From: an uncultured Flavobacteriales bacterium
GTDB lineage: Bacteria; Bacteroidota; Bacteroidia; Flavobacteriales; Crocinitomicaceae
Assembly (NCBI GenBank): GCA_946480085.1
Contig: CAMLHZ010000008.1
Coordinates: forward strand, 1 to 64,000
Direction of reading: 5' to 3'
Length of the DNA: 64,000 bases
Shown: piece by piece, positions 25,984 to 34,495 of the stretch
How the letters are laid out: each line of letters opens with the position of its first letter
Numbering within the stretch: the stretch's first letter is position 1
Program-made: the position numbers and the translations under genes
The notes under the pieces: model-generated
Told to the model about the DNA's origin: nothing
The model's database searches: none
The model's input: the letters and a program-made list of their open reading frames with translations, nothing else

Positions 25984-27126
25984 CTAGTCAGCCAAAACCC
26001 CTCTTGAGATAACGATTTTCTGAACTTCAGAAGTTCCCTCGTAAATCTGAGTAATCTTTGCGTCACGCATCAAACGCTCAACATGGTATTCTTTTACGTA
26101 TCCGTATCCACCGTGAATTTGAACTGCTTCAACTGTTTGTTCCATTGCCACTTTAGAAGCGTACAATTTCGCCATAGCAGATGATTGATCGAAGTTACGT
26201 CCTGCATCTTTATCAGCTGCAGCGCGGTAAACCAATAAACGAGCAGCTTCAATTTCTGTTGCCATATCAGCAATTTTGAAAGCGATAGCTTGGTGCTTGT
26301 AAATCTCTTTTCCGAAAGCCTTACGCTCTTTAGAGTATGCAGCAGCCAACTCAAATGCTCCACCAGCAATTCCTAATGCTTGAGCTGCAATTCCAATACG
26401 ACCACCAGAAAGCGTTTTCATAGCGAATTTGAATCCAAATCCATCTTCACCAATTCTGTTTGCCTTAGGAACCTTAACGTCATTAAACATTAAAGTATGT
26501 GTATCACTTCCGCGAATACCTAATTTATCTTCTTTTGCTCCAACAATGAATCCTTCCATTCCACGCTCAATGATCAAAGCGTTGATTCCACGGTGACCCA
26601 ATTCAGCATTGGTTTGACAAATTACAATGTAAGTAGATGCAGTTGAACCGTTAGTAATCCAGTTTTTAGTACCATTTACCAAGTAATAATCTCCCATATC
26701 AACAGCAGTTGTGCGCTGAGATGTAGCGTCAGAACCAGCTTCTGGCTCAGATAAACAAAATGCTCCGATTTTCTCACCTGTAGCTAATGGAACCAAGAAT
26801 TTTTGTTTTTGCTCTTCGTTTCCGAATTTTTCCAATCCCCAACAAACCAAAGAGTTGTTTACAGACATACAAACGGAAGTTGAAGCATCAACTTTAGAAA
26901 TTTCTTCCATCGCTAATACGTACGACATAGTGTCCATACCGCCACCGCCGTATTTTGGGTCAACCATCATTCCCAGGAAACCAAGTTCCCCAAGTTGCTT
27001 AACTTCTTCAACCGGAAATCTTTGATCACGGTCGCGCTCAATAACTCCAGGCTTTAACACGTTTTGTGCAAAGTCTCTAGCAGCGTCTCTTACTGCTTTT
27101 TGTTCTTCTGTTAGCTCGAAATTCAT
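25984..27126 (-). CDS. Acyl-CoA dehydrogenase, short-chain type
   Basis: The protein has 380 aa and matches butyryl-CoA/short-chain dehydrogenases throughout. The FAD-binding AFCLSEPEAGSDATSQRTTA and WITNGSTASTY are present, as are the substrate-side RGSDTHTLMFNDVKVP and GGRIGIAAQALG. The catalytic base is Glu363 in ITQIYEGTSEVQ. The C-terminal GGYGYVKEYHVERLMRDAK is complete. It oxidises acyl-CoA to enoyl-CoA in beta-oxidation or branched amino acid breakdown and passes electrons to ETF. It is transcribed alone, with its own terminator. Confidence 0.96.
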   Translation of the reverse strand: MNFELTEEQKAVRDAARDFAQNVLKPGVIERDRDQRFPVEEVKQLGELGFLGMMVDPKYGGGGMDTMSYVLAMEEISKVDASTSVCMSVNNSLVCWGLEKFGNEEQKQKFLVPLATGEKIGAFCLSEPEAGSDATSQRTTAVDMGDYYLVNGTKNWITNGSTASTYIVICQTNAELGHRGINALIIERGMEGFIVGAKEDKLGIRGSDTHTLMFNDVKVPKANRIGEDGFGFKFAMKTLSGGRIGIAAQALGIAGGAFELAAAYSKERKAFGKEIYKHQAIAFKIADMATEIEAARLLVYRAAADKDAGRNFDQSSAMAKLYASKVAMEQTVEAVQIHGGYGYVKEYHVERLMRDAKITQIYEGTSEVQKIVISRGVLAD

Positions 27127-27304
27127 TTCGTATGTGAGTTTATTTTATCTTTGTTATGGGACAAATCAATTTAAATCGAACGATTACGCAAGTCTTTACA
27201 AATGAATGTTTTATTCCTTTGTTTTCGTTCAAATTTCGATTTTAAATTGTTTTCCCTGTTATGTAAAGAAGGCAAATTTACCTATAAACTTGTTAACTAC
27301 ACTT

Positions 27305-28375
27305 ATGCGGACATATAAAATCATCGGATTAATGTCAGGAACCTCTTTGGATGGACTTGATATTGTTTATACTGAATTGACTAAAAACGATTCAATAACT
27401 TGGTCGCACAAAATAATCGCATCCGAAACAATTGCGTATTCAGATCATTTGGTCGGTAAATTGCTGGAAGTAATTACTGCTCCAGGAGCCCAAATAATGA
27501 AATTGGATGCAGAACTAGGATATTTCTTTGCAGATGCAGTAAATAAATTCATTGCCAAATACGGAATCAATAAATCTGAAGTGGATGCAATTGCTTCTCA
27601 CGGACAAACCATTTATCATCAGCCAGAGAAAAAGTACACTACTCAAATTGGAAATCCGGCAATAATTGCTGTTGAAACAGGGATTCAGACTGTTGGTGAT
27701 TTTAGAACGAAAGATGTGCTTTATGGTGGACAAGGTGCTCCCTTAGTTCCTATTGGTGACCATTATTTGTTTGGAAATGTCGCAGAGGCATTTGTTAACA
27801 TTGGTGGTTTCGCGAATATTTCCATCATCAAAAATGGAAATGTGAAGGCTTTTGATGTTTGTCCCGGAAACTTGCCGTTGAATAAATTGGTTCATTCCAA
27901 AGGTTTGGCTTACGATAAGAACGGTGAAATAGCTCGTTCAGGTGAATTAAACTATTTCCTTCTTGATTTGCTGAATAGCCTGCCGTTTTACGAATCTGAA
28001 GGTCCTAAATCATTAGGAACAGAATGGCTGGAGCAACACTTTTATCCGGTTTTAAAGTTTGACAAAGAGATTGAAAGCAATCTGGCAACAGTTGTAGAAC
28101 ATATTGCCAATAAAATTGGTGACGAGTTAAACAAAAACGAAGTTTCGAAAGTGCTGGTTACCGGTGGCGGAGCAAAAAACGCGTTTCTGATGGAACGTTT
28201 AGCACGTTACTATAAAGGCGCATTTGTTGAAATTGATGAAAACCTGATTGATTTTAAAGAAGCGTTGATCTTCGCATTGCTTGGTGCTTTGCACTTAGAG
28301 GGTGAACCGAATTGTTTGGCTTCGGTCACTGGTGCCTCTAAAAATGTTTGTGGCGGAGTTCTGCATCAGCCTTGA
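27305..28375 (+). CDS. anmK: Anhydro-N-acetylmuramic acid kinase
   Basis: The protein has 356 aa. It begins with the family signature YKIIGLMSGTSLDGLDIVY. ASHGQTIYHQPE, TQIGNPAIIAVETGI, YGGQGAPLVPIGD and NIGGFANIS follow in order, then VLVTGGGAKNAFLMERL near the C-terminus. The enzyme cleaves and phosphorylates 1,6-anhydroMurNAc to MurNAc-6-phosphate in peptidoglycan recycling. The start was set at 27305, where conservation begins; the 33 codons upstream look like leader. No murQ neighbour is present. A TATCTTTG at 27146-27153 may be its -7 box. Confidence 0.95.
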   Translation: MRTYKIIGLMSGTSLDGLDIVYTELTKNDSITWSHKIIASETIAYSDHLVGKLLEVITAPGAQIMKLDAELGYFFADAVNKFIAKYGINKSEVDAIASHGQTIYHQPEKKYTTQIGNPAIIAVETGIQTVGDFRTKDVLYGGQGAPLVPIGDHYLFGNVAEAFVNIGGFANISIIKNGNVKAFDVCPGNLPLNKLVHSKGLAYDKNGEIARSGELNYFLLDLLNSLPFYESEGPKSLGTEWLEQHFYPVLKFDKEIESNLATVVEHIANKIGDELNKNEVSKVLVTGGGAKNAFLMERLARYYKGAFVEIDENLIDFKEALIFALLGALHLEGEPNCLASVTGASKNVCGGVLHQP

Positions 28376-28479
28376 TTAGCTGTTTGATTTACAGTCGTTT
28401 GTTCAAGTTGAAAACTTCCTGATGTGAGTTTTTTAACGACTAACACCTTTATTTAAGGATGATCTACCGTCCTTATGAC

Positions 28480-28487
28480 TATTTTTG
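28480..28487 (+). promoter_or_regulatory. -7 box of the dehydrogenase gene
   Basis: TATTTTTG matches TAnnTTTG perfectly, 27 bp before the chosen ATG. No TTG occurs at the expected -33 spacing. Confidence 0.55.
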
Positions 28488-28513
28488 CACCTGAAATTTG
28501 TCAAACTATTAAG

Positions 28514-29743
28514 ATGAAAGATTTACTTCACAAGTTCGAAACCAAAAGACCAGAAATCGTTTTTGAATGGAAAGACGCTGAAACCGAAGCTGAAGGTTGG
28601 GTTGTAATTAACTCATTGCGTGGTGGTGCCGCTGGAGGAGGAACGCGTATGCGTGTTGGTTTGGATAAACGTGAGGTAGAATCATTGGCAAAAACAATGG
28701 AAGTGAAGTTTACGGTTGCTGGTCCTCCAATCGGTGGAGCTAAATCGGGAATCAACTTCGATCCAAAAGACCCGCGTAAGGAAGGTGTTTTGAAGCGCTG
28801 GTATGCTGCTGTTACACCATTGTTGAAACATTATTACGGAACTGGTGGTGACTTGAACGTGGACGAAATTCACGAAGTAATTCCAATGACGGAAGATTGT
28901 GGGATCTGGCATCCACAAGAAGGTGTTTTTAACGGACACTTTCAACCAAGAGAATCTCAAAAAATCAATAGAATTGGTCAATTGCGTTATGGAGTTCTGA
29001 AAGTATTGGAAGATACTTCTTATAGCCCAGCAGTTGACAGAAAATTGGTTGTTGCTGATATGATTACTGGATTTGGTGTAGCACAATCTGTTGCTCACTA
29101 TTACAGTATTTGGGGTGGACAATTAGAAGGAAAACGTGTAATTGTTCAGGGCTGGGGGAACGTAGGTTCTGCAGCTGCATATTATTTAGCTCAACAAGGA
29201 GCAAAAGTGGTCGGAATCATTGACCGAGTGGGTGGTTTGATTAATGAAAACGGATTCACTTTCGATGAGATCAAAGAATTGTACTTAACAAAGAACGGAA
29301 ACGAATTGAATGCTCCGGGAATGTTGTCTTTCGATGAAGTAAACGCGAAAGTATGGGATTTGAAAGCAGAAGTTTTCGTTCCATGTGCCGCTTCACGTTT
29401 GATCACTCAGGATCAGGTAGAACGTATGGTGAAATCAGGAATGGAAGTGATTGCGGCAGGAGCGAATGTTCCGTTTGCAGATAAAGAAATTTTCTTTGGA
29501 CCAATCGCTGATTTCGCAGATAATCAAATTGCTGTTATCCCTGACTTTATCTCAAATTGTGGAATGGCGCGTGTTTTTGCTTACTTGATGAGTAACGATT
29601 TGAAAGAAATCACTGATGCAGGAATTTTCGAAGATACTTCGGCGATTATCCGTGAGGCAATGGTGAAAACACATGCGGTGAATTCTGGTAAAACAGGAAT
29701 TGCTAAAGCGGCTTTTGAAATCGCATTGAACCAATTGGTGTAG
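28514..29743 (+). CDS. Glu/Leu/Phe/Val dehydrogenase family enzyme
   Basis: The protein has 409 aa. The substrate-binding domain has VINSLRGGAAGGGTRMRVGL and the catalytic lysines in MEVKFTVAGPPIGGAKSGIN (Lys65 and Lys77), with GGDLNVDEI following. The Rossmann domain has KRVIVQGWGNVGSAAAYYLA. It carries out reversible NAD(P)-dependent oxidative deamination of an amino acid. This short Bacteroidota subgroup is usually annotated only as Glu/Leu/Phe/Val dehydrogenase, and the true substrate cannot be read off. The start at 28514 is chosen because a TATTTTTG -7 box (28480-28487) overlaps the more upstream in-frame ATG at 28475. Confidence 0.93.
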   Translation: MKDLLHKFETKRPEIVFEWKDAETEAEGWVVINSLRGGAAGGGTRMRVGLDKREVESLAKTMEVKFTVAGPPIGGAKSGINFDPKDPRKEGVLKRWYAAVTPLLKHYYGTGGDLNVDEIHEVIPMTEDCGIWHPQEGVFNGHFQPRESQKINRIGQLRYGVLKVLEDTSYSPAVDRKLVVADMITGFGVAQSVAHYYSIWGGQLEGKRVIVQGWGNVGSAAAYYLAQQGAKVVGIIDRVGGLINENGFTFDEIKELYLTKNGNELNAPGMLSFDEVNAKVWDLKAEVFVPCAASRLITQDQVERMVKSGMEVIAAGANVPFADKEIFFGPIADFADNQIAVIPDFISNCGMARVFAYLMSNDLKEITDAGIFEDTSAIIREAMVKTHAVNSGKTGIAKAAFEIALNQLV

Positions 29744-29829
29744 AAGGTTTTAATGACTCAACTGTTCAAAACGTTGAAGAAATGATTTGAACCTTTTGAT
29801 CTTTTGAACTTGGTTTTAACCGAAGGAGT

Positions 29830-31017
29830 ATGGCAAAAAGAGATGGAAATAGTTTGTTTAAGCAATTCTTCGAAAGCGAGAAATCGGGTGGACTAACACT
29901 CATTTTCTTTACCATTCTTTCTCTGATATTAGCAAATTCCTCTTTTGGTGAATCCTATATTCACTTCTGGGAGTCGGATCTTGGTCCGATGAAAATTGAA
30001 CATTGGGTAAACGATGCCTTAATGGCGGTTTTCTTTTTGCTCATTGGTCTGGAGTTGAAACATGAGTTTAAAGATGGAGAACTGTCCTCTGTAAAAAAAG
30101 CCTCACTACCCATTTTTAGTGCTCTTGGCGGAATGGTTGTGCCTGCGCTGTTCTTTACGGTTTTCAATTTTGGTAAATCAAGCATTGATGGTTTTGGAAT
30201 TCCCATGGCTACCGACATTGCTTTTGCTTTAGGAATTCTTTCTTTACTGGGGAACAGAGTTCCACTTTCCTTAAAGATATTTCTTACGGCCTTGGCGGTT
30301 ATCGATGATCTTGGTGCTATTTTGGTCATTGCCATTTTCTACACCAAAACTATTTTCTGGATTAATCTTGGAATTTCTCTTGGGCTTTTTGGGTTAACAC
30401 TGGTGCTGAACAAACTCCGGGTTGTTAATTTATTCATTTATCTCCCAATTGGAATTGCGATGTGGTATTTCATGCATCATTCAGGTGTGCATGCTACTAT
30501 TGCGGGAGTTTTGTTTGCTTTCGCACTTCCTTCCTTTGATAAGAAGAACAAAATCAATCCTTCTGAAGTTCTTCAAAAGTGGTTGCATTTTCCTGTTCCG
30601 TTTATCATTCTTCCTATTTTTGCTCTTGCAAATACAGCTGTCATTATCTCTTCCGATTGGCAGCATTCAATAGCGTCTCCAGTTGGTTTAGGTATACTTT
30701 TCGGACTGATACTTGGGAAACCGATTGGAATCTTTTTATTCTCCTTTCTTGCCATCAAGTTTAAGTTGGCCGACAAACCTAAATCATCCAAATGGTCACA
30801 CATCTGGGGAATTGGAATGTTGGGCGGAATTGGTTTTACCATGTCAATTTTCGTTACCATACTTGCGTTTGATTCTCCGGAAATGATCAGCAGTGCTAAA
30901 TTCTGCACGCTCATCTGTTCAGGTGTTGCCGCTTTGTCTGGTATCATATGGCTGCGTCTTAGTTTGCGCGAACGCAAAAAGAACGTTCTAAAAAATCATA
31001 AAATAAGCGGGCGTTAG
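29830..31017 (+). CDS. nhaA: Na+/H+ antiporter NhaA
   Basis: The protein has 395 aa with about twelve hydrophobic segments. The conserved motifs are present: VFFLLIGLELKHEFKDGEL, PMATDIAFALGILSLLG, and the ion-binding aspartate pair in TALAVIDDLGAILVIAIFY. GIGMLGGIGFTMSIF near the end carries the conserved lysine-helix region. It swaps Na+ for H+ across the inner membrane for pH and sodium homeostasis. It lies 86 bp after the dehydrogenase gene on the same strand. A purine-rich GAAGGAGT precedes the ATG, an SD-like signal uncommon in this genome. Confidence 0.96.
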   Translation: MAKRDGNSLFKQFFESEKSGGLTLIFFTILSLILANSSFGESYIHFWESDLGPMKIEHWVNDALMAVFFLLIGLELKHEFKDGELSSVKKASLPIFSALGGMVVPALFFTVFNFGKSSIDGFGIPMATDIAFALGILSLLGNRVPLSLKIFLTALAVIDDLGAILVIAIFYTKTIFWINLGISLGLFGLTLVLNKLRVVNLFIYLPIGIAMWYFMHHSGVHATIAGVLFAFALPSFDKKNKINPSEVLQKWLHFPVPFIILPIFALANTAVIISSDWQHSIASPVGLGILFGLILGKPIGIFLFSFLAIKFKLADKPKSSKWSHIWGIGMLGGIGFTMSIFVTILAFDSPEMISSAKFCTLICSGVAALSGIIWLRLSLRERKKNVLKNHKISGR

Positions 31018-31166
31018 TAACCAAGTCTTATTTTCGTGTTACGATTGTAGATTTACCCAATACCTGTAAACAAATTAGTGTGAATATCTATTTGGTTTGC
31101 AGTCCTATCTAACGGTATTGAGGGTTTAACTTTGAAAGTTGTTATATAGACTACAATTATATCCAG

Positions 31167-31925
31167 ATGAAAAAAATACAAATGAAAAAAATAAGTGCAT
31201 TGCTGCTTTTTCTATTGAGTGTTCCTGTAATGAGTATCGCTCAAATTTCAACTGAAGGTGCTGATACAGCTAAGAAAGCTGCTGAGGAAGGTGCTGCGAA
31301 AGCTGGTGAACACGTTTCCTGGTTTGAGTTCTTAATGAAGGGTGGGGCGTTCATGATTCCCATTTTGCTTTTGTTGTTCTATGTTATTTATTTGATCATT
31401 GAACGATATAGATACATTAAGCGTGTTACAGCTTTTAATCCTGGATTAATCGGAAGTATTCGCAGTGAGTTGTCGAAAGGGAACGTGAAAGAATCGTTGA
31501 ATGCTGTTGCTCATGATCAGACTTCTTTTGGGGCTGTGGTTACTGAAGGTATTATGACAGTTGGTCGACCGGTTTCTGAAATTGAGTCGAACATGGAGAA
31601 GGTGGTGAACATCGAAATTGGAAAAATGGAGAAAGGAATGGGGCAGTTGAGTATGATTGCCAGTATCGCTCCGATTTTTGGTTTCATTGGTACAATTGCT
31701 GGGGTAATTAAGATCTTCTACAACATCTCAACAGACGGTAACATTTCCATCAGTACAATTTCTGGAGGTTTGTATGAGAAAATGATCTGTTCAGGAGCAG
31801 GTTTAGCTGTTGGATTGGTGGCTTACGCTGCTTACCATGGTTTGAACGCGCTAATCGACAAGTTCGTTTTACGTGCGCAGAAAGTGAATTTGGAGTTCGT
31901 TAATATCATTCAAAGACCAAGCTAG
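31167..31925 (+). CDS. ExbB/TolQ/MotA family proton channel subunit
   Basis: The protein has 252 aa. It has a signal-like first helix (LLLFLLSVPVMSIAQ), then an Ala/Glu-rich linker, and the three ExbB helices at about 65-84, 162-183 and 208-228. MIASIAPIFGFIGTIAGVIK and GGLYEKMICSGAGLAVGLVA are the pore-lining motifs. With ExbD it uses proton flow to energise TonB. Two in-frame ATGs (31167 and 31182) compete. The ExbD gene follows after 2 bp. A TAACTTTG -7 box is at 31127-31134. Confidence 0.92.
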   Translation: MKKIQMKKISALLLFLLSVPVMSIAQISTEGADTAKKAAEEGAAKAGEHVSWFEFLMKGGAFMIPILLLLFYVIYLIIERYRYIKRVTAFNPGLIGSIRSELSKGNVKESLNAVAHDQTSFGAVVTEGIMTVGRPVSEIESNMEKVVNIEIGKMEKGMGQLSMIASIAPIFGFIGTIAGVIKIFYNISTDGNISISTISGGLYEKMICSGAGLAVGLVAYAAYHGLNALIDKFVLRAQKVNLEFVNIIQRPS

Positions 31926-31927
31926 TT

Positions 31928-32323
31928 ATGGCTATTCAAAGAAGAAAAAAGGCTGTTCCTCACGTCGAATCTTCGTCGATGAGTGATATCATGTTCTTTT
32001 TGTTTTTGTTCTTCTTGATTATATCAACAATGGCAAATCCGAACGTGATTAAGGTTCCGCTTCCAGATGCGAAGACAACAACGAATACTCCTGAAAATCA
32101 CTTGACGGTTACAATCGATAGTGAAAAGCGGTATTACATAGATAAAGACCAGGTCGACATTGAACGTTTGGAGGGTGAAATTGTGCGTAAAACTCAGGAG
32201 TTGGGTGACAACATGGTTGTTATTCGTCCGGCGAAAGATGTTGAAGTACAATTGCTTATCGACTTGCTTCAAATGGGATTGAAGAACAATTTGAAGTTTG
32301 TAATTGCAACGAAAGGAGGCTAA
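31928..32323 (+). CDS. ExbD/TolR family protein, copy 1
   Basis: The protein has 131 aa: a basic N-terminus (AIQRRKKAVPHVESSSMSD), one transmembrane helix carrying the channel aspartate (MSDIMFFLFLFFLIIS, Asp20), and a periplasmic domain ending LLQMGLKNNLKFVIATKGG. It forms the proton channel with ExbB. The next gene encodes a near twin; the first 48 residues differ at only two positions (Gln4/Glu and Met35/Leu). The linker after VIKVPLPD is where they diverge. Confidence 0.92.
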   Translation: MAIQRRKKAVPHVESSSMSDIMFFLFLFFLIISTMANPNVIKVPLPDAKTTTNTPENHLTVTIDSEKRYYIDKDQVDIERLEGEIVRKTQELGDNMVVIRPAKDVEVQLLIDLLQMGLKNNLKFVIATKGG

Positions 32324-32347
32324 GTTTAGTCGCTAAATAATTACGAT

Positions 32348-32749
32348 ATGGCTATTGAAAGAAGAAAAAAGGCTGTTCCGCATGTCGAATCATCATCGAT
32401 GAGCGATATCATGTTCTTTTTGTTTTTATTCTTTCTAATCATATCAACACTCGCTAATCCTAATGTGATTAAAGTTCCACTTCCGGATAAGTCCAATCCG
32501 AAACCAGATGAGCCGGTAAAAAATCACTTGACCGTAACTATTGATAGCGAAAAACGTTATTACCTAGACAAAGATGAAGTTGATATTGAACGATTGGAGA
32601 GCGAGATTGTACGAAAGACGCAAGAATCGGGCGATGACATGGTTATCATTCGTCCCGCGGCAGATGTTGAGGTACAATTGTTGATCGACTTACTTCAAAT
32701 GGGATTGAAAAACAATTTGAAATTTGTAATTGGAACAAAAGGAAGTTAA
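32348..32749 (+). CDS. ExbD/TolR family protein, copy 2
   Basis: The protein has 133 aa and is the tandem paralog of the previous gene, 24 bp after it. The helix with the channel aspartate (SDIMFFLFLFFLIIS) is identical. The linker KSNPKPDEPVKN is longer and more proline-rich, and scattered charge changes occur in the periplasmic domain (for example KDEVDIERLESEIVRK). ExbD works as a dimer inside an ExbB pentamer, so a heterodimer of the two copies is plausible. Confidence 0.92.
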   Translation: MAIERRKKAVPHVESSSMSDIMFFLFLFFLIISTLANPNVIKVPLPDKSNPKPDEPVKNHLTVTIDSEKRYYLDKDEVDIERLESEIVRKTQESGDDMVIIRPAADVEVQLLIDLLQMGLKNNLKFVIGTKGS

Positions 32750-32770
32750 ATTTATAGAAAGGAGAACATT

Positions 32771-33529
32771 ATGAACATCGCAATGGAATTATCTAAAGAC
32801 AGAAGAATTGCAGCATCTGTTTCACTTGGAACAGCGGCTATTGTATGTTTAATTCTTCATTTTTTTACTTACCAAATTCCTATGCCTCCGCTTCCTGAGC
32901 AATTGAAGTACGAGGATATGGAAGTGGAGTTTGTTGAATTAACTCCGGAATCATTACCTGAAAGCGCAAATTTCGGTGGTGGCGGTGGTGGAGATGAAGT
33001 TAACGCTCCAAAATCGGATAAGTTTACAGAACAAACTCAGGAAGTTCTTACAACGAAAGGAGGTTCTGGTAAAATTCCTTCCGGGCATTCAAACCATACC
33101 AATTCTCCAAACGGACAAAACCAATCTGGAACTGTAAATCCGAAACCTCACAATCCATTTGGTGATGGAGGAAGCGGGTCAGGTTCTGGTGGTGGAAACG
33201 GAAGTGGTTTAGGACATGATAATGGAAATGGTAATGGAGACGGTGATAATGGTGGTGGTAGTGGAAATGCTGCAAGAGTGCGTATCAAGAGTCCAAATAC
33301 CGATGATATAGAGTCTGATGAGGCTTGTAAGATTACATTTATTCTAAAGGTGAATGCAGATGGTACTGTTCAAGGTTGGCCAGCGGTTGACAGAAACGGT
33401 ACAACAACAACGAATTCAGCACTTATTTCTAAGGTTGCAGGAGTTGTGAAAGCACAGACACGTTACAATGAAGTGAAGGGGGCAAAAGTGGCGAGTATAT
33501 CAATTGTAATTAGGCTTGATGCCAGATAA
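32771..33529 (+). CDS. TonB-like energy transducer with a Gly/Asn-rich spacer
   Basis: The protein has 252 aa. A cytoplasmic N-terminus, one transmembrane helix (about 16-33), then PMPPLPEQLKYEDMEVEFVE, a Gly/Asn/Ser/Asp low-complexity span at about 68-168, and a C-terminal domain (about 170-252) with CKITFILKVNADGTVQGWPA and a final SISIVIRLDAR. The span replaces the Pro/Lys-rich rod usual in TonB. The C-terminal domain looks TonB-related but is not a close match. A clear SD-like AAAGGAG (32758-32764) precedes the ATG, rare here. Confidence 0.75.
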   Translation: MNIAMELSKDRRIAASVSLGTAAIVCLILHFFTYQIPMPPLPEQLKYEDMEVEFVELTPESLPESANFGGGGGGDEVNAPKSDKFTEQTQEVLTTKGGSGKIPSGHSNHTNSPNGQNQSGTVNPKPHNPFGDGGSGSGSGGGNGSGLGHDNGNGNGDGDNGGGSGNAARVRIKSPNTDDIESDEACKITFILKVNADGTVQGWPAVDRNGTTTTNSALISKVAGVVKAQTRYNEVKGAKVASISIVIRLDAR

Positions 33530-33541
33530 AATCTAAAGCAT

Positions 33542-34495
33542 ATGGGGTTTTTGTTAATCACCATATTTTTCATGTTTGCGCTTAGTTTATTGGATTTTCT
33601 CGATAAATCTGAGTGGGATCAATTAGATGTTAATAATGCCGCAAGGCTTTCATCTAACAAAAGATATGGCGTCTATAATCTTAGAACAACGCAGAGTTTC
33701 ACGCTTGTGGCGATCGTTGGAATCATTTTGGCAATTCTAATAGTGTATTTCACGGGAACAGCTGTGGCTTCTTCTGGTGCGGATAGCGACAAGAATTTTG
33801 TTGACAAATCCAGTCAGTATGTCGATACCACACAGTTTGCGCTGAATGTTGAAGAGCAGGAGAAAGATCTTCCGCCTACAGCATTTAACCAAAGTGGGAA
33901 CAATGGTGATAATATGCCGCAAGCACAGCAAGGTGCAGAAGAAAAAGGTGATCCCAATAAGTTTAAGGATAACTCCGCGCAACCAAAGCCTGAGAAACCG
34001 GCAAAGATGACGGATGAGGAATACGCGAAGTGGTTAGAGCAGCAATATTTTGACGAATTCAAAGACAATGCGGATGCCCGAAACAAAAAAATTGAGCAGA
34101 CGAACAAAGAATTAAAAGAGCGTGAAGAAAGAAACAAGGCCAAACAAAAGCAGGTAAATGGTGGAAATGGTGGTGTTTCTGGTTCTAGTGCCAGCAATAC
34201 AGGCCAAGCCAGCGTTGTTTGGAAGTTCAGCGACAATCGTGATGCATACGAAGGGAAACGTGAACGCGTTCCGGTTCCTGCCTATACCTGCGGAAACAAA
34301 TCCGATGCTATAGTAAAAGTAAAAGTGAAGGTGGATGGTTCCGGAAAGGTTATTTCTGCAACGATTATTTCAACTAGTTTGGAAAACGGGTGTATCAAAA
34401 ACAATGCTTTGGAGTACGCCAGAAAATCTCGTTTTGAAGTTTCTTCAATGCCAGAACAGGAAGGAACAATTACCTATACTTATAAAGCGCAATAA
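33542..34495 (+). CDS. Second TonB-like protein with charged periplasmic linker
   Basis: The protein has 317 aa. Two hydrophobic segments lie at about 2-20 and 53-73; the second is the likely TonB anchor, and the first may be artefactual if translation starts later. A linker rich in Gln, Pro, Lys and Glu (about 90-220) has a charged coiled-coil part (KKIEQTNKELKEREERNKAK). The C-terminal domain (about 235-317) has SDAIVKVKVKVDGSGKVISA and a final ITYTYKAQ, the TonB C-terminal style. Its stop overlaps the folC start by one base. Confidence 0.72.
   Translation: MGFLLITIFFMFALSLLDFLDKSEWDQLDVNNAARLSSNKRYGVYNLRTTQSFTLVAIVGIILAILIVYFTGTAVASSGADSDKNFVDKSSQYVDTTQFALNVEEQEKDLPPTAFNQSGNNGDNMPQAQQGAEEKGDPNKFKDNSAQPKPEKPAKMTDEEYAKWLEQQYFDEFKDNADARNKKIEQTNKELKEREERNKAKQKQVNGGNGGVSGSSASNTGQASVVWKFSDNRDAYEGKRERVPVPAYTCGNKSDAIVKVKVKVDGSGKVISATIISTSLENGCIKNNALEYARKSRFEVSSMPEQEGTITYTYKAQ

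Noticed and set aside
28682..29122. Minus-strand 146-codon frame
   Set aside because: It is antisense to the clearly conserved dehydrogenase; composition is that of a shadow frame.
30573..30977. Minus-strand 134-codon frame
   Set aside because: It is antisense to nhaA.
33814..34236. Minus-strand 140-codon frame rich in Cys and Ser
   Set aside because: It is opposite the low-complexity linker of the second TonB-like gene, which produces long open antisense frames.
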